A stretch of DNA of 11,034 nt from Micrococcales bacterium (GTDB taxonomy: Bacteria > Actinomycetota > Actinomycetes > S36-B12 > UBA5976): NCBI GenBank assembly GCA_024640585.1, contig JAHEEQ010000093.1, positions 1-11,034 on the forward strand, read 5' to 3'. The translations under genes and the position numbers were made by a program. Below the pieces are notes generated by a model. That model did no database searches and was not told the origin of the DNA. It was given only the letters and a program-made list of their open reading frames with translations. Below are positions 6,797 through 11,034 of the stretch, one piece after another (positions within the stretch are counted from its first letter, which is position 1; each line of letters begins with the position of its first letter).

Positions 6797-8092
6797 GTGA
6801 AACTATTCAAAGCCAAGAATGCCGCAAAGCTGAAGGATGCAGCTCGTGCGGTGGAATTGCCAGCATCGCAAATTGCTTGGCCGATTCCACTTGCTGCATT
6901 AATCGCAACCTCTTGGGCTTGGGTAATCACAATCTTTGCATCAGTAGTTGTTTCATCACTCGTTTGGATCACAACCGCAGACTCAACTACCGATTATGCG
7001 AACTCGATTTACACCTCATTTGCATTAGTTCTGCTTGCCCACTCAATTCCTGTTGTTGCAGGCGGACTTTCTTTCTCGATTCCGCCACTCGTCATTACGG
7101 GCCTATTGATTTGGTTGATCAAAAGATCTACTCAATGGGCAGTTCGATCCACACTTATTACCAATCTAGCAGGAGTTCTCGTACTAATCGCCAGCTTCAT
7201 GGTTAGTTATGCAACTCTTGCTTTAGCCGTGTCAGCAATTGCATCTCCAGTCGCGGATTTCAATGCAAGTCGAGTCTTAATTCACGCAGGTCTTTGGGCG
7301 CTGGTTGGAAGCCTTTGGGGAATCTTGCGTTCGCCTGGCGAAATCGGTCCGGCAGAAAAACGTAATTACAAAAACGCGGGGGAGCGCACTAACTTCAACG
7401 TCAAACCGCAATCTCCACACGCTTTAGTAATTGACCTTTGGCACTCAACCCCAAGTGCATTTCGCCTTGGTTTTGCATTTGCAACTCGCGCATTGTTTCT
7501 GCAACTTATTTTTGCATTCATCTTTGCCGCAGTAATTTTTGTGTTTGCGCTGAATGATATGTACGACATTGTTTCGCTCGTCGCAACAGACACTTTCTCC
7601 ACCATCATCTTGATTTTGTCATTAGTCCTTTACGTTCCAAACATCATCATTTGGTATTTCGCAATTCTCACCGGCCCAGGAGTGGTTATCGGTGGAGGAA
7701 GCGCTGTCACATTAATTACCCAAGCAGTCGGCGCACTTCCGACACTTCCGATGTTTACAGTTATTCCGCATTCACTTCCATGGCTCACTCGCATCCTGAT
7801 TGTGTTGCCAGTACTTAGTTCATTCCTAGTCGCGTCCACTTTTGGTCGCAAACAATTCGGTTATAAAACTGTGCCCAACTCAGTTGCCGTTTCAATAGCA
7901 ATCTATGCAGGTTTCGTCTCTGCATTCTTTGCATTCATCCTCAGTGCCCAAGCCTCCGGTGCTTTCGGAGCCGGCAGATTCCTCGAGGTCGGCATCAATC
8001 TCTGGCAGATCTCTCTTTGGGCCTTTGCCTGGGGGTTCATTGGGACGTTGGTTGGTCTTACTGTCTTTCAAAAAGTCAGGATTCGCAAATAG
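6797..8092 (+). CDS. DUF6350 / PerM-like polytopic membrane protein
   Basis: A 431-residue integral membrane protein with about ten hydrophobic segments, roughly at 29-58, 72-92, 94-108, 121-149, 163-177, 230-251, 267-292, 331-348, 363-385 and 402-424. The N-terminal 28 residues are basic and a hydrophilic loop lies at about 178-222. Segment LTGPGVVIGGGSAVT (291-305) is the kind of Gly-rich motif seen in DUF6350. Identity rests mostly on position: in actinobacteria sucC-sucD is commonly followed by a DUF6350 gene, the counterpart of M. tuberculosis PerM (Rv0955), which is linked to cell division and persistence. The GTG start lies 10 nt after the sucD stop with no Shine-Dalgarno, so translation probably depends on re-initiation after sucD. 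Its usual downstream partners purN and purH are not in this window; a low-GC gene block follows instead. Confidence 0.75.
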   Translation: MKLFKAKNAAKLKDAARAVELPASQIAWPIPLAALIATSWAWVITIFASVVVSSLVWITTADSTTDYANSIYTSFALVLLAHSIPVVAGGLSFSIPPLVITGLLIWLIKRSTQWAVRSTLITNLAGVLVLIASFMVSYATLALAVSAIASPVADFNASRVLIHAGLWALVGSLWGILRSPGEIGPAEKRNYKNAGERTNFNVKPQSPHALVIDLWHSTPSAFRLGFAFATRALFLQLIFAFIFAAVIFVFALNDMYDIVSLVATDTFSTIILILSLVLYVPNIIIWYFAILTGPGVVIGGGSAVTLITQAVGALPTLPMFTVIPHSLPWLTRILIVLPVLSSFLVASTFGRKQFGYKTVPNSVAVSIAIYAGFVSAFFAFILSAQASGAFGAGRFLEVGINLWQISLWAFAWGFIGTLVGLTVFQKVRIRK

Positions 8093-8094
8093 CC

Positions 8095-8116
8095 TAGGCT
8101 TATGAACTGGGGGAGG
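8095..8116 (+). promoter_or_regulatory. Candidate promoter and strong Shine-Dalgarno of the accessory operon
   Basis: TAGGCT (8095-8100) fits the TANNNT -10 pattern and is the right half of a perfect 10-bp palindrome AGCCTAGGCT (8091-8100) that overlaps the DUF6350 stop codon. A start of transcription near 8107 would give a leader of about 14 nt. That leader would contain the purine-rich ribosome site GGGAGG (8111-8116), 4 nt before the ATG at 8121. No clear -35 is visible. This suggests that the accessory genes can be expressed separately from sucCD. Confidence 0.45.
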
Positions 8117-8120
8117 GAAA

Positions 8121-9263
8121 ATGACAGATAATCCGAGGGGCTTCGTTTTTAGAGACCTGCCCCGTGACGGAGGATTTGGAGATACGAATCCAGAACAGCA
8201 TGTGACCACCTTCAAATGTGATCACTGTGGAGCAACTTTCGATAATATGGATGCATTGGTTTTGCATATAAATCAAGGGCACATTGAGCTTCGCCCCAGA
8301 CTATTCTTCCAAAATGTTGAACGACATGAGTTGCCATTCCAAATCCTCGAAACACCTTCAGTGGATTCATGGCGATTTGAAAATTTCGAAACAATTTACC
8401 TTAATGGAAAACTAGTTCAAGAATCAGAGCTAAAAGAGTTTTTCACACGACAATTCGAAGGAAGATTTGAAGTTAAGCTTGCAAACAAGAATATTCAGAA
8501 TAAATTTGATTTGGAATTTCTAGTTCCATTGAGTTCTGAACTCAAACAAGTAGATGGTATTTTGCAAAACACTTTCCCTGATGATGACTGGGCGCTAAGT
8601 AAATCGTCAATTGACAATTTTCGTGAACGTGCAGAATCTTTAACGACCGCACAGACTTACGTCTCAGGAATATGCGAATACCTTCGAGGTGTATTCGAAC
8701 GTGAGAATCGCGCAGATCCTGGAGCACATCAATTAGAACTGGATCCTGATCGTCGATACAACAAAGCGTTAGAAAGACTTAAGAATTACATCGGTGGGAG
8801 CGCAAATAGGAGTGAACTTGCGGAAGTGTTTTCCGCTATCATTTATCTTGAATTCAACCTTTTCGACGCAGCGAGTAATTTAACATTAAGCCCAAGGTAT
8901 TCTGCCCTTGCACTCAGATTTCAGAGCATACTTAATGGCGGATCGCCAGCACCTTCGATCCCTTCACCGCATCCCCTCGAGGAAAAGTTTCTAGATTCAT
9001 TTACAGCTGAGAAGCTTCAACTTTGTTGCATACTTATAGACGGTACTTCACAAGAAGAAATTCTTAGAATCGGACACCTTCTTGATGATCCAAAATGCAC
9101 AAGTAGAGATAAATTGAAATTGCATCTTGTAGCTTATTCGTACCACCTAAACAACTTAAATGTAGAGTCAGCGGCTAAGCATCTAAAATCACTTGAGCAA
9201 AGCACTCAATTTTACGAATGGGCAAAACAAACTAGAGAAAGTATTCAGAGTGGCGACAGATAG
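8121..9263 (+). CDS. C2H2 zinc-finger protein with helical C-terminal region, unknown function
   Basis: A 380-residue protein with no recognised full-length family. Near the N-terminus one classical C2H2 zinc finger is clear: Cys33-x2-Cys36-x12-His49-x4-His54, with the hydrophobic core Phe40 and Leu46 of the usual fold. Single fingers of this kind in bacteria usually bind DNA, RNA or protein. Residues 80-140 look like mixed strand and helix. Residues 155-270 are mostly amphipathic helices (for example AQTYVSGICEYLRGVFERE at 177-195), then comes a Pro/Ser-rich break (273-286). A second helical block (290-376) resembles an alpha-solenoid or TPR-like stack. No signal peptide or membrane segment is seen, so it should be cytoplasmic. 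The ATG is fixed by GGGAGG four bases upstream. It heads the low-GC block, and the next gene overlaps its end. A recognition or adaptor role for the Hsp70 encoded downstream is inference only. Confidence 0.75.
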   Translation: MTDNPRGFVFRDLPRDGGFGDTNPEQHVTTFKCDHCGATFDNMDALVLHINQGHIELRPRLFFQNVERHELPFQILETPSVDSWRFENFETIYLNGKLVQESELKEFFTRQFEGRFEVKLANKNIQNKFDLEFLVPLSSELKQVDGILQNTFPDDDWALSKSSIDNFRERAESLTTAQTYVSGICEYLRGVFERENRADPGAHQLELDPDRRYNKALERLKNYIGGSANRSELAEVFSAIIYLEFNLFDAASNLTLSPRYSALALRFQSILNGGSPAPSIPSPHPLEEKFLDSFTAEKLQLCCILIDGTSQEEILRIGHLLDDPKCTSRDKLKLHLVAYSYHLNNLNVESAAKHLKSLEQSTQFYEWAKQTRESIQSGDR

Positions 9264-10383
9264 AGAAGTCCTTCCAATTAGTGAAGTGAAAATCGAAGTA
9301 GACAATTCGAAAGAAGACCCGCTAGTTATTGAACAAATAAATATCAAGCAAGTTACGTCTACAGCTAAAACCAAACCCAAGAAAACGACTGAATCAAGTT
9401 TTGACGACTTGCCCAAATTCCTTGAATACTTGATACAAAATCCAAAACAGCATTCTAAGTTATCTGTTGCGAAATTTATAAAGGAAAAAGAAATAACTGA
9501 TATCGGTTTTACAATTGATCATCCGATGTTTAAAGAAATGTGGAAGACTGACAAATCTTTGGCTTTCCCTGTGGCTCTCTTAAAGGATATTACATTATCT
9601 GGAAGCGTAACTCCTGCTAAGAATCAAGTTTCTACATTGGCTGAAGACTTAATCTTATTTCACCCGTTATTCAAATACGTAGAAATAACAAGCTTAACCT
9701 CGTTAGAAAGTTCAATGCTTGAAACTGCATTAAAAGCTCTCTCTTTTCAGGATTTGGAATATAAACAACTATCTGAGATGACAACTGGCTTCAAGAAAAA
9801 TTTGAAAAAAAATATTTTAATATCAATCCTGTTGCTCAATTCCTATAGAGGTGTTTGGACTCTACGGGAAGTTGTCGATAAAACTGGAGATTTTCTCTGG
9901 GGTAAATCGGATATTTCTCCAGAAGAACTTATTTTGTCGAAAGACGTAAGAGCGCTTGGTGCGGTATATAGGAGTTTCCACGTCGATCTAGAAAGACAAA
10001 ACCTAATTAATGTACGTTTAAATCGAGAAAATGCTGAATTGAAGGTTGCATTAGAACTTCAAGAAAGTAAAATCCGAAAAGCAGATAATTCTATTTCGAC
10101 ACTTTCGGAAGAGTTAGAACTCAAACTTCAAGAAATTAATGGATTGATAGCTACGCATAAAGCCGAGGAAACCATCCTTCTCGATAGATTGCTGTCGCAA
10201 AAAATGGATTCAATAACAATTCTTGGTGAAACCAGAATATGGTTGGAAAATTTAGAAAGGGATTTGAATAGCGCTCTGCATGCATCCAAGAAAGGAAAGA
10301 ATGAATATGCGGAAGACTTTATTGATAATAACTTAAAGAAATTGTCAGAATTTATCGCAAAACTTAAATTACGGGAGGAGTAG
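9250..10383 (+). CDS. Lysine-rich coiled-coil protein of unknown function
   Basis: A protein of 377 residues from the GTG at 9250, not matched to any family I recognise. The first 60 residues are polar and Lys/Thr-rich (AKTKPKKTTESS), probably a flexible linker. Residues about 50-240 are predicted mostly helical with hydrophobic patches (KKNILISILLLNSY near 183-196), too short and interrupted for a clear membrane segment. Residues about 254-316 show heptad-like spacing of Leu/Ile (LERQNLINVRLNRENAEL and on), a likely coiled coil. The C-terminus (320-377) is another charged helical region. The GTG start overlaps the zinc-finger gene by 14 bases; a TTG at 9193 is also possible but would overlap by 71. 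The Hsp70 gene follows 4 bases after its stop, and the Shine-Dalgarno for that gene lies inside its last codons. A co-chaperone-like partner of the Hsp70 is a plausible guess. Confidence 0.7.
   Translation: MATDREVLPISEVKIEVDNSKEDPLVIEQINIKQVTSTAKTKPKKTTESSFDDLPKFLEYLIQNPKQHSKLSVAKFIKEKEITDIGFTIDHPMFKEMWKTDKSLAFPVALLKDITLSGSVTPAKNQVSTLAEDLILFHPLFKYVEITSLTSLESSMLETALKALSFQDLEYKQLSEMTTGFKKNLKKNILISILLLNSYRGVWTLREVVDKTGDFLWGKSDISPEELILSKDVRALGAVYRSFHVDLERQNLINVRLNRENAELKVALELQESKIRKADNSISTLSEELELKLQEINGLIATHKAEETILLDRLLSQKMDSITILGETRIWLENLERDLNSALHASKKGKNEYAEDFIDNNLKKLSEFIAKLKLREE
10373..10380 (+). promoter_or_regulatory. Shine-Dalgarno of the Hsp70-like gene
   Basis: GGGAGGAG lies within the last codons of the coiled-coil gene, 7 nt before the ATG at 10388. 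It fixes the start of the Hsp70-like gene and couples the two genes in one transcript. Confidence 0.8.
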
Positions 10384-10387
10384 ATAA

Positions 10388-11034
10388 ATGATTTTTGGGT
10401 TTGACTTTGGAACAACAAATACATTCGTCGCTTATGCTCAGGCAAAAAATCGAGATGGAAATCAAACGGTCATTACGTTTGGAGATGACATAAACAAACC
10501 AATTCCATCTGTTGTTACCTTTATAGGTGACAAGGAAGTTATTGGTGCTGAAGCTAAAGCAAATCTGGATGGAGCTGGACTTGGAGTATTTGAAAATACT
10601 GTGCGGTCTCCGAAGTCGATGCTTGGAAAAGCTAGCGTATCAATAGGTGGAATCGATCGCGATCCAATTGATATTGCTAAATCGGTCATTGAATACGCAA
10701 AGAATAAGGCAAATGCAAGAGCTTCCGAGATTAACATGGACGTTAAGCAGGTTGTTGCAACAATTCCAATTTCAATGGACGGTCGAAAGCGCAAGAAGTT
10801 GCGAGATGCATTTGATCGGGCTGGACTTGAGGTAGTCCAGTACATCCACGAACCGTTTGCAGCTCTATATGGATATTTCCGCAATCATCCTGAGATGGAA
10901 AGTGAGGTTAGGCGACTAAATCAAAGATATGTCTTAGTGGTGGACTGGGGTGGAGGTACGCTTGATTTGACCTTGTGTTATGTAGAAAATGGCGAAATTT
11001 TTCAGATTGAAAATTCGGGAAGCGATGTTGAATA
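10388..11034 (+). CDS. Divergent Hsp70 (DnaK-like) ATPase, N-terminal part (partial)
   Basis: The frame stays open to the right edge and gives the first 215 residues of an Hsp70/actin-fold ATPase. Phosphate-1 loop: FGFDFGTTNTFVAY with Asp6 and Thr9-Thr10. The catalytic lysine of DnaK (Lys70) corresponds to Lys76 in SPKSMLGK. TIPISMDGRKRKKLRDAF and GLEVVQYIHEPFAALYGY (146-163) match the DnaK block around the INEPTAAA motif. Phosphate-2: VLVVDWGGGTLDLTL with Asp186 and Thr191, where the usual DLGGGT is DWGGGT. Spacing of the motifs is close to DnaK, so the nucleotide site should be functional. It is not the housekeeping dnaK: the neighbours are not grpE and dnaJ, the sequence is divergent, and it sits in a low-GC block. 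Hsp70 relatives outside the dnaK operon occur with unknown partners in variable genome regions. The substrate-binding domain, if present, lies beyond the window. Confidence 0.88.
   Translation, partial: MIFGFDFGTTNTFVAYAQAKNRDGNQTVITFGDDINKPIPSVVTFIGDKEVIGAEAKANLDGAGLGVFENTVRSPKSMLGKASVSIGGIDRDPIDIAKSVIEYAKNKANARASEINMDVKQVVATIPISMDGRKRKKLRDAFDRAGLEVVQYIHEPFAALYGYFRNHPEMESEVRRLNQRYVLVVDWGGGTLDLTLCYVENGEIFQIENSGSDVE

Larger units (their letters stand above)
8093..11034 (+). other. Putative accessory island inserted after DUF6350
   Basis: From the DUF6350 stop to the right edge the DNA changes character. Sampled 60-base rows here contain 27-33% G+C against 45-55% in sampled core rows, and codons such as ATA, AGA and TTA become frequent. 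The three genes (zinc finger, coiled coil, Hsp70-like) are not housekeeping genes of this locus, where purN and purH normally follow DUF6350. No integrase, transposase, tRNA or flanking direct repeat was found on the left side, and the right boundary lies outside the window. That it was acquired by transfer is an inference from composition and broken gene order. Confidence 0.55.

Noticed and set aside
8093..8120. Attachment site or insertion-sequence terminal repeat at the left border of the accessory block
   Set aside because: Only a 10-bp palindrome is visible. There is no tRNA, direct repeat or recombinase gene, and the right border is outside the window.
9250..10383. Naming the coiled-coil protein GrpE
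   Set aside because: The LENLERDL stretch and the position before an Hsp70 are suggestive, but the protein is too long, the coiled coil is placed differently and no beta-wing domain can be seen.
10462..10884. Open frame of 140 codons on the minus strand within the Hsp70-like gene
   Set aside because: The plus-strand frame carries all Hsp70 motifs without interruption; the antisense frame has no features of its own.
10388..11034. Calling the partial gene housekeeping dnaK
   Set aside because: It differs from DnaK at strongly conserved places (DWGGGT, HEPFAALYGY, SPKSMLGK), is in a low-GC block and lacks grpE/dnaJ neighbours.

Overview
The window looks like a chromosomal segment of a low-GC actinobacterium, most likely a freshwater lineage such as Nanopelagicales (acI). 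Grounds: actinobacterial gene order and protein signatures (MMPL transporter, Rv1086-like cis-prenyl transferase, PIN-PhoH protein, sucC-sucD-DUF6350) combined with only moderate GC, about 45-55% in two 60-base rows of the core part counted by hand. The genus is an inference.

Core part, 1-8092. The 3' end of an MMPL-type membrane transporter meets an amidase-signature hydrolase tail to tail, and their stop codons overlap by 4 bases. The amidase is divergent from a cis-prenyl transferase gene, with only 17 bases between the two start codons. Those 17 bases hold overlapping back-to-back -10-like hexamers, each 6 nt from its start codon, which suggests two leaderless transcripts. Next come a PIN-PhoH ribonuclease/ATPase (phoH2) behind a short region rich in palindromes, and a secreted transglycosylase-like cell-wall protein. 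These are followed by the succinyl-CoA synthetase genes sucC and sucD, which overlap by one base, and a DUF6350 (PerM-like) polytopic membrane protein.

Accessory part, 8093-11034. In many actinobacteria DUF6350/PerM is followed by purN and purH. Here it is followed by three tightly packed same-strand genes of clearly lower GC (27-33% in three sampled 60-base rows). They encode a single C2H2 zinc-finger protein with a large helical C-terminus, a lysine-rich coiled-coil protein of unknown family, and the N-terminal 215 residues of a divergent Hsp70-family ATPase that runs off the right edge. Strong Shine-Dalgarno sequences precede the first and third genes, and the second overlaps the first by 14 bases. 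They look like one acquired operon, with the Hsp70 as motor and the two unknown proteins as likely recognition or co-chaperone partners. This is the part of the window most likely to be an undescribed system. Its function cannot be read from the sequence, and the operon continues outside the window.

No tRNA, rRNA, CRISPR array, insertion sequence or transposase is visible.
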